Source: Bryobacterales bacterium (GTDB taxonomy: Bacteria > Acidobacteriota > Terriglobia > Bryobacterales > Bryobacteraceae). From it: a stretch of 64,000 bases of DNA. The position numbers were made by a program, and so were the translations under genes. The stretch's first letter is position 1. Each line of letters starts with the position of its first letter. The stretch is taken from positions 1 through 64,000 of the forward strand of contig JAEUQC010000074.1 of the NCBI GenBank assembly GCA_016789905.1, read 5' to 3'. Positions 25,308 to 34,019 of this stretch are shown one piece after another. The notes below the pieces were generated by a model. The model ran no database searches. It saw only the letters and a list, made by a program, of their open reading frames with translations, and was not told where the DNA came from.

Positions 25308-27722
25308 ATGCTCCAGGATATCCGTTACGCCGTTCGCACGATGAACCAACATCCATGGTTCACGGCCGCCATCATTGGCACGCTTGCACTTGGAATCGGT
25401 GTGAACACCACGGTCTTCACGCTGGTGAACGCGGTGCTGTTCAAGCCGCTGCCGTTCCCAGGCGGGGACCGGATTGTGATGGTCCACGCCACGCTGCCCA
25501 CGGAACCGAACGGGAACATGTCGGTGTCCTATCCAGATCTTCAGGACTTTCGCCAGGCGGCGACGTCGTTTGAGCGGCTGGAGGCCTACTACGGCTTTGC
25601 GGCGAATCTGACAGAAAGCGGCAATCCGCCGGAGCGGTACCGCGGCGCGCGCATCACCAGCGGCCTGTTTGAACTGCTGCGGGTGCAACCTGTACTGGGC
25701 CGCGCGCTTACGGCGAGCGATGAAAAGGCTGGGGCCGAATCGGTGATTCTGCTTGGATATGGGGTGTGGAAGGATCGTTATGGCCGGGATCCGAACATTA
25801 TCGGCCGCACGGTGCGCGTAAACGATACGCCGGCCGCCATTGTGGGCGTAATGCCGGAGGGGTTCAAGTTTCCGCAGAACGAGGACATTTGGCGGAACGT
25901 AACGACGGAAGAGCAACTGGAGAAACGGAACAACCGTTCGTTTCTAATTGTGGGCAAGCTGAAGCCCGGGCAGACGATTGGCGGGGCGCAATCCGAACTC
26001 GCGATTGTGGCCACGCGGCTGCAGCAGCAGTTTCCGGATTCACACAAGAACTATGGTGTGGCGGTCCGTACGTTTCATGAAGTGATGAACGGGGGACCGA
26101 TCCGGCTGGTGTTTTTGCTGCTGATGGGAGCAGTGGCGTTCGTACTGTTGATTGCCTGCGCGAATGTGGCGAACATGCTGCTGGGCCGGGCGCTGGCGCG
26201 ACGGCGAGAGATATCGATCCGCGTGGCGATGGGCGCCAGCCGCGGCCGCATTCTGCGGCAACTGCTGGTGGAAAGCGTGCTGCTGGCTTTCATCGGGGGC
26301 GCGGTTGGCCTGTTGCTGTCCCAGAGCGCGGTGGACGCATTTTCCAAGGCGGTGGAAAACGTTGGCAAGCCCTATTGGATTCAGTTCGAAATGGACTATA
26401 CAGTGTTCGCCTACTTCGCCGGCGTATCGCTGGTTTCGGGGATTCTATTCGGCCTGGTGCCGGCGCTGCAGGCAACCCGGATCGACCTGAACGACGCGTT
26501 GAAAGAGGGCTCCAAGGCTTCAGGCGGGCGGCGGTCCGGCTATTTTTCGGGCGCGCTGGTGGTGTTTCAATTCACTTTGGCGGTGGTTCTGCTGACCGCG
26601 GCCGGACTCATGATCCGCAGTTTTCTAAACGCCCAGCAGGAGTTCGCCAACGTCCGGGGCGAAAAGGTGCTGCATGCCCGAATCAACCTGCCAGCCAGCC
26701 GTTATGCGACGCCCGAGTCGCGCCGCCAATTTTATGAAAATCTGTTGTCGCGCGCGGCGGCGATTCCGGGCGCGAATGAGGTGGCTACGGTCTCCAACAT
26801 CCCCGGATCCGGGACTGGGCTCGACCGGTTTGAAATCGAGGGACAACCGATCCCCGAACATGAAAACCGCCCGGTGGCCGGAGTGATCACGTCTTCGCCA
26901 GGCTACTACAGTCTATTGGGCATGGCGCTGATCCAGGGGCGTGATTTCACGGCGAGCGAAGGCCTGCCGGGGAAAGAGGCGATTATCATCAGCCGCGAAT
27001 TCGCGACGAAGTTCTTTTCGCAAGTGAACCCCATTGGGCGGAAGATCCGGTTCTTCGATGACCAACGCGCGCCGAAGCCGTGGATGACGATCGTTGCGAT
27101 TGCTCCGGATATCCGCATGTCCGACCCGGGCCGCGCCCAGCGCGGGCCTGTGGCGGCGATTCCGTACAATGCCACATCGCAAAATGGCATGGCGCTGATG
27201 ATGCGCACGGCGGGTGATTCGACGGCGTTGACCTCCGCGCTGCGGCGAGAGGTGCAACAGCTAGACGGGGAGTTGCCACTGTTCGACGTGAATACGCTGG
27301 AAGGCAAGATGCAGCGCAACTATTGGCACCTGCGCGTTTTCGGCACGTTGTTTCTGGCTTTCGCGGTTATTGCCATGGGAATGGCAGCGGTGGGGATTTA
27401 TGCTGTCATCGCGCACGCCACGGGACAGCGGACGCGCGAGATCGGCGTGCGGCTGGCGCTTGGGGCCGGCCCGGCGTCGATCATTGGTCTGGTGCTCCAA
27501 CGCGGTTTGGCGCAGATTGGCATTGGCATGACACTGGGGCTGACGGCGGCGTATTTCTTGTGCCGGCTGATGGCGACGCTGCTATTGAAGGTGTCGCCGT
27601 CGGACCCATTCACATTCGGAATTGTCGGCGTGACGCTATCGCTGGCCGGATTGGCGGCGTGCCTGATACCGGCACGCCGCGCATCCCGGCTCGATCCACT
27701 GGAAGCCCTGCGGCAGGAGTAA
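25308..27722 (+). CDS. Acidobacterial duplicated orphan permease (ADOP, MacB/FtsX-like)
   Basis: An 804-residue ABC-type permease without an adjacent ATPase gene. It begins LQDIRYAVRTMNQHPWFTA, typical of ADOP proteins, then the first helix and a MacB-like periplasmic domain (about 45-260). An FtsX block follows (IACANVANMLLGRALARRRE and SIRVAMGASRGRILRQLLVE), a second periplasmic domain (about 440-660) and a second FtsX block (TGQRTREIGVRLALGAG). The final SRLDPLEALRQE is also standard. Such proteins are thought to work in MacB-type efflux or mechanotransmission, but their partner is usually unknown. Family assignment is certain, substrate not. Confidence 0.94.
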   Translation: MLQDIRYAVRTMNQHPWFTAAIIGTLALGIGVNTTVFTLVNAVLFKPLPFPGGDRIVMVHATLPTEPNGNMSVSYPDLQDFRQAATSFERLEAYYGFAANLTESGNPPERYRGARITSGLFELLRVQPVLGRALTASDEKAGAESVILLGYGVWKDRYGRDPNIIGRTVRVNDTPAAIVGVMPEGFKFPQNEDIWRNVTTEEQLEKRNNRSFLIVGKLKPGQTIGGAQSELAIVATRLQQQFPDSHKNYGVAVRTFHEVMNGGPIRLVFLLLMGAVAFVLLIACANVANMLLGRALARRREISIRVAMGASRGRILRQLLVESVLLAFIGGAVGLLLSQSAVDAFSKAVENVGKPYWIQFEMDYTVFAYFAGVSLVSGILFGLVPALQATRIDLNDALKEGSKASGGRRSGYFSGALVVFQFTLAVVLLTAAGLMIRSFLNAQQEFANVRGEKVLHARINLPASRYATPESRRQFYENLLSRAAAIPGANEVATVSNIPGSGTGLDRFEIEGQPIPEHENRPVAGVITSSPGYYSLLGMALIQGRDFTASEGLPGKEAIIISREFATKFFSQVNPIGRKIRFFDDQRAPKPWMTIVAIAPDIRMSDPGRAQRGPVAAIPYNATSQNGMALMMRTAGDSTALTSALRREVQQLDGELPLFDVNTLEGKMQRNYWHLRVFGTLFLAFAVIAMGMAAVGIYAVIAHATGQRTREIGVRLALGAGPASIIGLVLQRGLAQIGIGMTLGLTAAYFLCRLMATLLLKVSPSDPFTFGIVGVTLSLAGLAACLIPARRASRLDPLEALRQE

Positions 27723-27733
27723 CAATCGCGGTA

Positions 27734-28105
27734 TTACCAACGGCCGCGGTCGCCCCGATAGTAGCGTTCGCCGTCCCGCATCTGCCGTGTAATTTCACGG
27801 TCCAGGCGGGCGCGCATGTTTTCGATGCGGTCCCGTTCGCGGCCGTTCATCCCGAATCCGCTGCGGTAGGCTCGCTCGGTCTCGAAGCGCAGGTCCCGCT
27901 CCATGTCGTAGAGCTTGGCGGCCTCGCGGCGTGTGATCAGGCCCATGCGTTCGCCGCGGGCGATGCGATCAATGAATCCGTTGCCGCCACGGTTCATGTA
28001 GGCGCCGCGATCATCCCGATAGGAAGGACCGTACGCGGGGCGTCCGCCATAGGGCTGGGCTGCCAACACAAGTCCAAAGGCCAGGGTGATCAGTATGCTC
28101 TTCAT
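27734..28105 (-). CDS. Small secreted Arg-rich protein
   Basis: A 123-residue protein with a Sec signal peptide (MKSILITLAFGLVLAAQP), then a Gly/Tyr/Arg-rich segment (YGGRPAYGPSYRDDRGAYMN) and a predicted helical hairpin rich in Arg and Glu (RIARGERMGLITRREAAKLY and ERDLRFETERAYRSG). The tail is Arg/Gly-rich. No known domain. One of the few genes here with a full Shine-Dalgarno (GAGGAGGAA, eight bases before the ATG), so it is probably made in quantity and not leaderless. The stop is 12 nt from the stop of the convergent permease. Confidence 0.72.
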   Translation of the reverse strand: MKSILITLAFGLVLAAQPYGGRPAYGPSYRDDRGAYMNRGGNGFIDRIARGERMGLITRREAAKLYDMERDLRFETERAYRSGFGMNGRERDRIENMRARLDREITRQMRDGERYYRGDRGRW

Positions 28106-28250
28106 GATGGTTCCTCCTCGGGTACTGCTTGTTTACTTCGCTTATTGGAGAAGCAATTGGCGCGCCAAACCGTAACAACCAACGGAATCAAGCATTTAGA
28201 GAAAAAGGCGGGCGCGCCGCCGTGGTTGGAAACCACCACCGCCACCAAAT

Positions 28251-28538
28251 CTAACGGCGCAACAGAAGGCTGGCCACCGGCAGTGAGACCGCGAGGTTCA
28301 CCAGCAGAGCGATAACGGAGAGCCAAGGCCGGGGCTCACCGCGAAAGAGCGCGACCGCCGCCGCAGCCGCGCCCAAGCCGCACGCAGCGCCCAGTCCGAT
28401 CATGAACAGTACGCCCGCGCCAAGGCGGCCGGCGAAATCCCCCGTACCGCCGCCAGACAGCAGCAATAATCCGGCCACCAACGCCAGCAACGGCAGGCCG
28501 ATCGCGATCCAGTTCCAGAAGGACGGTTGGGAGCTCAT
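28251..28538 (-). CDS. Small inner-membrane protein
   Basis: A 95-residue protein with three predicted membrane helices: about 10-28 (IAIGLPLLALVAGLLLLSG), 37-65 (a Gly/Ala-rich stretch around FMIGLGAACGLGAA) and 71-91 (WLSVIALLVNLAVSLPVASL). The loop FRGEPRPW separates the last two. No family is recognised. About 55 nt separate it from the divergent gene at 28594, and 145 nt without a gene separate it from the secreted protein downstream. Confidence 0.65.
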   Translation of the reverse strand: MSSQPSFWNWIAIGLPLLALVAGLLLLSGGGTGDFAGRLGAGVLFMIGLGAACGLGAAAAAVALFRGEPRPWLSVIALLVNLAVSLPVASLLLRR

Positions 28539-28581
28539 ACCAACTCTTGCGCATCCCCTCCCCGCTGCACCTCATCGCGCA

Positions 28582-28587
28582 TAGAAT
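28582..28587 (+). promoter_or_regulatory. Candidate -10 box of leaderless gene
   Basis: TAGAAT six bases before the ATG at 28594; no Shine-Dalgarno. Confidence 0.4.
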
Positions 28588-28593
28588 ATTGTC

Positions 28594-29682
28594 ATGGCCG
28601 TACCCGTCATACTTCGTTGGCCGGATTCGACTCCCGCACCGCCGGCCCTCATCGCCGAACTCAAGCCCGACCAGGTTCTTGGCGCGGGCCCAGTGCCGAA
28701 CGCCGTGACGACCGGGCTATGGCCGGGTATTCGAAACCCAGGCACGCGTGGCGACGCCGACATTGCCAGTGCATCGCGCGAGCCGTGGATCGATGCCGCG
28801 GGGTTCCTGGCGGCATCCCAGCGCGCGTTAGGGCTAACGACGCTGTTGGCGCATGAACACAACGATCCGGAGCGCGGAGTGCCCTTCGATACCCTGGAAC
28901 TTGCGCTGATTGAGGCCCGGGTGAACGGCGGGAACTTTGTGCTCACGGTGGAACCGCGCTATCGCGCGGCGCTGCTGGCGAAGGACGCCAAGGCACTGGA
29001 GGCATGGAGATCGCTTTGCCGGACGGCGGCGTGGCTGCGCGCCAACGAGGCTTTGTTCGCCCACCCAACCCACCCAGCCATCACGCAGATCATCGAAGCG
29101 GGCGACGAAACACCGGAGCTTGCCAATCTACTGTTGCGGCGCGGCGCCAGCCCGGCATTGGTGGCGCGCGTGCCGGCGCCCAATCCCGCGCGCATCCAAC
29201 TGCTGATTGCCGCGAGCTTGAAGACGGTGCCAGATGCCATTTACGCCCACGCCGCGGCCGGAGCGACGGTGGTCATCGATTCGGAGCCGTCCAAATCGTG
29301 GAAACGCGTGAAGGACGACGAGGACCGCGCCATCTATTCCTACGGGAAAGGCCAGATTGTGGCCTACAAGGGAGCGATTGGAGACCCCAGCGAATTCGCG
29401 CTCGACTGCATTGACCTGCTGACGCACCGGCGGCGCGCGGCGCGCCTGTGGAACGCCCTGTCGGCGATTCCGCTGTTCACCACCGGCCGATTGCTGCATA
29501 TCATTCAATATGGCGGCCCGGTGACAAATGAAATCCAGGCCCGCGTGCAGGGCATCTATAAGCAGGCGACGTTGCTACGCCCGGACGCGCCGCCCATGCC
29601 GTTGAAAATCTACCATCGCGGAACCACGACCGAGGTGTTCCCGCCCGCAATCCACCGGTTAGCTGTTGTACAGTTCGTTTAG
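28594..29682 (+). CDS. Protein of unknown function
   Basis: A 362-residue protein without signal peptide or membrane helix. The first part looks alpha/beta (PVILRWPDSTPAPPALIAEL, later GGNFVLTVEPRYRAALL), the middle carries TVVIDSEPSKSWKRVKDDED and GKGQIVAYKGAIGDPSEFAL, which resembles the flavodoxin-like or glutamine-amidotransferase-like accessory domain found in large glycosidases, and the end is beta-rich. No catalytic motif is evident and I assign no function. It is the first gene of a three-gene unit: its stop codon overlaps the Shine-Dalgarno of the DUF362 gene, which is followed after ten bases by another unknown gene. Confidence 0.6.
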   Translation: MAVPVILRWPDSTPAPPALIAELKPDQVLGAGPVPNAVTTGLWPGIRNPGTRGDADIASASREPWIDAAGFLAASQRALGLTTLLAHEHNDPERGVPFDTLELALIEARVNGGNFVLTVEPRYRAALLAKDAKALEAWRSLCRTAAWLRANEALFAHPTHPAITQIIEAGDETPELANLLLRRGASPALVARVPAPNPARIQLLIAASLKTVPDAIYAHAAAGATVVIDSEPSKSWKRVKDDEDRAIYSYGKGQIVAYKGAIGDPSEFALDCIDLLTHRRRAARLWNALSAIPLFTTGRLLHIIQYGGPVTNEIQARVQGIYKQATLLRPDAPPMPLKIYHRGTTTEVFPPAIHRLAVVQFV

Positions 29683-29695
29683 GAGAATTCGCGCC

Positions 29696-30967
29696 ATGAA
29701 GATCTGCCGCCGCAACTTCCTCGCTTCGGCTTCGGCCGCCGCGCTTACGCCCTATCAACTAATTGGCGCGCCCTCCCGCCTGCCCAAGGCACGTTTCGCC
29801 GTGCATCCGTTTGTCGAGGCGAATCCGAAAGCGGTCTTTATCCGCCCAACAAGCGTTCCGCACAAGATGGACGAGGCGGCGAAGCTGAAAGAAGGGATTG
29901 CGTTCGCGCGCGAGGTGTTCGTGCCGTCCGACGATCCGAACGCCATTCCGATTTCACACCGCATTGTGCTGAAGCCGAACTTCACCAGTGTGCGCAACAA
30001 GCGCCCCCACGAAGAGAACTGGGGAACGGGGACGGACCCGCAGTTCTACGAAGGGATTGTGATTGGGCTGAAAGAGATCGGGCTGAAGAAGTTTCACTTC
30101 GTGGAAGCCAACACTTTTCACTCCTGGAACTACCGCGGGCTGGCCGATATCAACGACCGGCAGGGCATTGAAGTGAACGAACCAGACCGGCGACCGCGCA
30201 ACTTCCGCGATGGATATGAGATGACCTGGACGAAGGTGCCCGATCCGGTGGTCTATTCCCACATTCCGCACTATGCCCCCGTCAATGAACCGGACACATG
30301 GCTGCTGAATATCGCCAAGTGGAAGTCGCACGGGATGTGCATGACGCTATCGACCAAGAACCTGCAAGGGCTGGTGGTGAAGCCGTATGTCCGCTTCTGC
30401 CCCGGTTGGCAGATGGTGACCGGCGTTCCCGATTTCATGAAGGAGAATATTCATCCGGAAGTGGAACGGCGCGTGAACAGCTTTTTCGACCGGCATGTGC
30501 GGATGGGCTATGCGAGGTATCAAAGCAAGGACGCCCTGGGCCCGATGAATCAGGAGATATGGGCGCACAAGACCTGCGACAACACGCAAGTATTGAACCC
30601 CGGCCTGTCCATTATTGAAGGAATCTATGGCCGCGATGGCGATGGATTCGGCGTTGGCAACGACTATCTGACCAACATGCTGATGTTCGGCAAGGACCGG
30701 CTGCGGCTCGACATGATCGGCATGTGGCTCGGCGGGCATGAGCCGGGGAATGTCAATCTGTTCCGCATTGCGAAGGAACGGGGCCTGCTGGATACATTCA
30801 ACCCGCACGAGGTGCCCGTCTATGCGTGGGAAGGCGGTAGGCCTGTGCGGCGGCCGCTATCGAGTTTCAAGCGAACCCCGCTGGAGACCTACTACCTGAG
30901 CCGGGATGGTGAGCCGAAGTATCATCTGGTGAACGAACCGTTCGACTACGATCGCATCAAGATCTGA
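29696..30967 (+). CDS. DUF362 domain protein, Tat-exported
   Basis: A 423-residue protein. The twin-arginine leader MKICRRNFLASASAAAL starts at the ATG at 29696, which has AGGAG about ten bases upstream; a longer frame from 29666 is not needed. The DUF362 core is marked by VLKPNFTS, KKFHFVEAN, LLNIAKWKSHGMCMTLSTKN and ILNPGLSI-like (VLNPGLSIIEGIYG). The Fe-S Cys clusters seen in some DUF362 proteins are missing. Exported DUF362 proteins are widespread in Acidobacteria and Planctomycetes and their role is unknown. It lies between two unrecognised genes in one operon. Confidence 0.82.
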   Translation: MKICRRNFLASASAAALTPYQLIGAPSRLPKARFAVHPFVEANPKAVFIRPTSVPHKMDEAAKLKEGIAFAREVFVPSDDPNAIPISHRIVLKPNFTSVRNKRPHEENWGTGTDPQFYEGIVIGLKEIGLKKFHFVEANTFHSWNYRGLADINDRQGIEVNEPDRRPRNFRDGYEMTWTKVPDPVVYSHIPHYAPVNEPDTWLLNIAKWKSHGMCMTLSTKNLQGLVVKPYVRFCPGWQMVTGVPDFMKENIHPEVERRVNSFFDRHVRMGYARYQSKDALGPMNQEIWAHKTCDNTQVLNPGLSIIEGIYGRDGDGFGVGNDYLTNMLMFGKDRLRLDMIGMWLGGHEPGNVNLFRIAKERGLLDTFNPHEVPVYAWEGGRPVRRPLSSFKRTPLETYYLSRDGEPKYHLVNEPFDYDRIKI

Positions 30968-30977
30968 AGCGAGTCCG

Positions 30978-31823
30978 GTGCGCAAACTGGTCCGTTATCA
31001 CGTCCATGCCGCCGCGGTCGCGTTGGCGCTTTTCCTGCTCGCCATTGCGAACAATAACATAAGAACCGGAAGACAGACAGCGGCGGAATTCAACAGCCGT
31101 CTGGATATGTCGTTGCGGAATAGCATCGAGTGGGAAGCGGCGCTCGATGTTGAACCGAACCCGTATCTGCTCTACATGGTGCGGGAGACGGCCGCGCTAT
31201 CCGGAGACGCGAGGCTGCGCGCGCTGCTGGAGCGCAGCTCGCGGCCGGTGAGAGCGACGTACCTGGCCCGGCTGGTTGAGCCAAACGCACCATTTATCGC
31301 GCCGCCGCCGGTAGTGAACACGTTGGCTCCGTATGAGCGGTGGATTATTCACGCCATCTCTCGCGGGGAGTATATTCTGGCGGAGAGCGACCGCGCGGAG
31401 ATGTACGAGCCCAACAAATCCCGCACTGGCCGGGCCACACATCAACTGTACTCATTGATGCTGCAGCGCGAATTCAATGGCGCAACCGATACGCTCGATT
31501 CCGTCATCCGCCAGCTATCGCTGCGCATCGCCAAGGAGGCGGCGGTGGACTTTCGCGTTACCGATCTCTATCTGCAACGCATTGCTTTTCTGCTGGCGGC
31601 GGGGCAGGCGGACCTGGTGAATCCGCGGTGGGTGGAACGGGCGCTGGCGGCGCAGGAGGCGAGCGGCGGCTGGTATTTCAACTGGTATGGCTGGGGGCCA
31701 ACGCCGTATGTGTTTTCGCCTGAGGACTTCCCGAATAACCATGCCACGGCGCAGGGGATGTGGCTGAGTTGTTTGCTGAAGTACAAGTATCCGGAGTGGG
31801 TGAAGGCGCATTATTCGCGGTGA
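30978..31823 (+). CDS. Membrane-anchored protein, possible alpha/alpha fold
   Basis: A 281-residue protein starting at GTG 30978, ten bases after the DUF362 stop. One N-terminal hydrophobic segment (about 8-25, HVHAAAVALALFLLAIAN) anchors or exports it. The rest is helical with regular helix pairs, and near the C-terminus ERALAAQEASGGWYFNWYGW and NNHATAQGMWLSCLLKYKYP recall the QW-type turns of terpene-cyclase/alpha-alpha toroid folds. That likeness is weak. No family is named. Its operon position suggests it works with the DUF362 protein. Confidence 0.6.
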   Translation: MRKLVRYHVHAAAVALALFLLAIANNNIRTGRQTAAEFNSRLDMSLRNSIEWEAALDVEPNPYLLYMVRETAALSGDARLRALLERSSRPVRATYLARLVEPNAPFIAPPPVVNTLAPYERWIIHAISRGEYILAESDRAEMYEPNKSRTGRATHQLYSLMLQREFNGATDTLDSVIRQLSLRIAKEAAVDFRVTDLYLQRIAFLLAAGQADLVNPRWVERALAAQEASGGWYFNWYGWGPTPYVFSPEDFPNNHATAQGMWLSCLLKYKYPEWVKAHYSR

Positions 31824-31851
31824 GGCTGGAACGGCGGCGTGCAGCAGTTGG

Positions 31852-33987
31852 CTAGGGCGTAGCGCCGAGATTCCGCAATGCCTGCCGCGCAAGCTCTGCG
31901 GACGCCGCGTCATCGCCGGCCGTGGCCAGACGGAGGTGCCGTACTGTTCCGTCCCGGTCTCCTAAACGAATGAGGACACGCGCCAAATCCAAGTGGGCGC
32001 GACCTGAGCCGGGTTGCACCTGCAACGCGACCCGGTATTCGGCTGTCGCCTCCGCAAGTTTTCCATCCCGCGCGAAGAGTCCGCCGGACAGTATTCGCGC
32101 CGCGACGACGCGGGGCGAGAGGCGAAGGGCGGCGTCCACCTCTGTCCTTGCCTCCGCGAACCGGTTCGCACGTACAAGCGAGAGCGCGTATTCATGCCGG
32201 TCCGGAGCAAAATCACGGCGGAGTTGGACTGCCCTCGCGAAGTGAGTCAACGCCGCGGCGTTGTCGCCATTGGCAGCCAGAAGGCGCGCCAGATTGCCAT
32301 GGGCGGTGGCAAAGAAGGGGTCCACGCGAAGGGCATCGCGGAAGGCCCGTTCCGCTCCCGCACGGTCCCCTAGGGCGGCCAGGCCGGCGCCGAGACTGCT
32401 GTGGGCGTCTAAAAGGTCCGGGTCCAACGCGATGGCCCGGCGAGCCTTCTCGACCGCGTTTCGCGTGAGGCCTGCCGCCGAATCCAGCAGGCCCAGTTGA
32501 TGCCAAGCCACGGCATCGCCGCCATCCAAAGCAATCGCCTGTAGCAGTGCGGCGGCGGCCTCAGTGGCCCGTCCGGCGTCCTGCAAGGCGATGCCGAGGA
32601 ACCGCCAGGCGCGTCCCAGGCGCGGGGCCACTTGCGTGGCAGTTCGAAAGGATTCGGCGGCCTTTTCCGGGCGCCGGACCTGTTGCCAGGCATTGCCGAG
32701 GACAATGTAGAATTCGGGCTCCTTGGGCCGTTTCCGCGCAAGTTCGGCTTCCAGCCCGGCAATGCCCGTGGTCAGGTTCGCCCCATGCAGGACCTGCGCC
32801 ACGGCGACATACAACGGGTCCATCCCCTGCGCCGGATAGTATGGAATCACCTCGCCCTGATACTCCGGCGGCGCGCGCTCCGCCTTTTCGGCGAGCCAAT
32901 CGCCCGGCACGGGCTGGCGCCGCACCAAGTGATCCGTCATTACAACACGGACAACGTCGCCGGTTCGCCGCTTCGGCATATGGCAATCCGCGCACGCGGT
33001 TCCCGCGGGATGCTCCACCTTGGACGCCAATTTCGCCGGGGTGTGACACCCCGCGCAGGTTACCGACCTCGAATGCGGATCGTGACAGCTTGTACACGTC
33101 ATCGCCTCGCTCTTCTGGAAACAGGCCGACTGATTCAATCTGTAGACAGCGCTAACGATTTCGAATTTGTCCCCCAGCCCGGAGGCGGGCGCGTGGTCAA
33201 AATGCAGCGCGTAGTCCGCCAGCGGCGTTCCCGGAAGATAGGAAAACGGGGCCCGGCCGAACCGGCGGATAATACTGGGGAGCCGCGCGCTGGTCGTCTC
33301 CATATGGCACTGCAAACAGACCTCCCGGCGGCGTGCCAACGGCAGCCGCGCAGGGTTGACGATCGCGCTCCGAATCGCCTGCAGCGGGCGTCCCGCATTA
33401 GCCGCCGCCGCGTGGGCGGCACCAGGTCCGTGGCACTGACGGCAGCCAATTCCCTGCGGCAACTCGCCCAGAAAAACGGGCTCCTGGCTTCCCGCGGGAA
33501 CGGCAGGCGCCGCGTTGTGGCAGCCCATACAGTCATAGTCAATCTTGCGCCGCGTGGCCGGCTGAGCGCTGTCAAAACCCGGATTCATGGCGAAATACCC
33601 ACCCTTTTCGGCGTACCAGCCCAGTGGCAATTCGACTAGCGCGCCCTTGGAGTTGCGGTGCAGGAATGTCAGCGCGTGGTTGCCGGAGCCCATCACGTAG
33701 TCGATCCGAAGGGTTTCCGGTTCAGCCTCGCCGGCGGCGCTCCATCGCCGATGGACGAACTCGTCCCCCCTCCGCTCCACGGCGAAATAGGTTCCGGAAA
33801 GCGCGTGAAAAAACGGCGACTCCATCTTCGGCACGCGGTCTGGCCGTGCTCGTGAAAACGCCCGCCCCATCCCGGTCGTGCTGTAACTCGCCGCAATTTT
33901 CGGGTGACAGCTGGTGCAATCGGGTTCGGCCGTCAGCGTGCCCGCGCCCACAAGAAAAAGCAACCGGACGTTCCGATAAATCGCCAA
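31852..33987 (-). CDS. Seven-heme cytochrome c fused to TPR domain
   Basis: A 711-residue periplasmic protein. After a short signal peptide (VRLLFLVGAGTLTAEP) the first half holds seven CxxCH heme sites: CTSCH (24-28), CMGCH, CRQCH, CLQCH, CTSCH, CAGCH and CADCH (about 330). This layout resembles cytochrome c554/NrfA-like electron carriers. The second half (about 400-705) is tetratricopeptide repeats, for example RAWRFLGIALQDAGRATEAA, which normally bind partner proteins. It is likely an electron-transfer scaffold. The start is a TTG at 33987, which is unusual; I see no better one. It diverges from the TonB receptor with 32 nt between starts. Confidence 0.88.
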   Translation of the reverse strand: MAIYRNVRLLFLVGAGTLTAEPDCTSCHPKIAASYSTTGMGRAFSRARPDRVPKMESPFFHALSGTYFAVERRGDEFVHRRWSAAGEAEPETLRIDYVMGSGNHALTFLHRNSKGALVELPLGWYAEKGGYFAMNPGFDSAQPATRRKIDYDCMGCHNAAPAVPAGSQEPVFLGELPQGIGCRQCHGPGAAHAAAANAGRPLQAIRSAIVNPARLPLARRREVCLQCHMETTSARLPSIIRRFGRAPFSYLPGTPLADYALHFDHAPASGLGDKFEIVSAVYRLNQSACFQKSEAMTCTSCHDPHSRSVTCAGCHTPAKLASKVEHPAGTACADCHMPKRRTGDVVRVVMTDHLVRRQPVPGDWLAEKAERAPPEYQGEVIPYYPAQGMDPLYVAVAQVLHGANLTTGIAGLEAELARKRPKEPEFYIVLGNAWQQVRRPEKAAESFRTATQVAPRLGRAWRFLGIALQDAGRATEAAAALLQAIALDGGDAVAWHQLGLLDSAAGLTRNAVEKARRAIALDPDLLDAHSSLGAGLAALGDRAGAERAFRDALRVDPFFATAHGNLARLLAANGDNAAALTHFARAVQLRRDFAPDRHEYALSLVRANRFAEARTEVDAALRLSPRVVAARILSGGLFARDGKLAEATAEYRVALQVQPGSGRAHLDLARVLIRLGDRDGTVRHLRLATAGDDAASAELARQALRNLGATP

Positions 33988-34005
33988 GATGGATAAAACT
34001 TAGTA

Positions 34006-34011
34006 TATACT
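34006..34011 (+). promoter_or_regulatory. Candidate -10 box of leaderless TonB receptor
   Basis: TATACT, eight bases before the ATG at 34020, within an AT-rich 32-nt gap. This puts the predicted transcript start within a base or two of the ATG. Confidence 0.45.
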
Positions 34012-34019
34012 TCCGAAGC

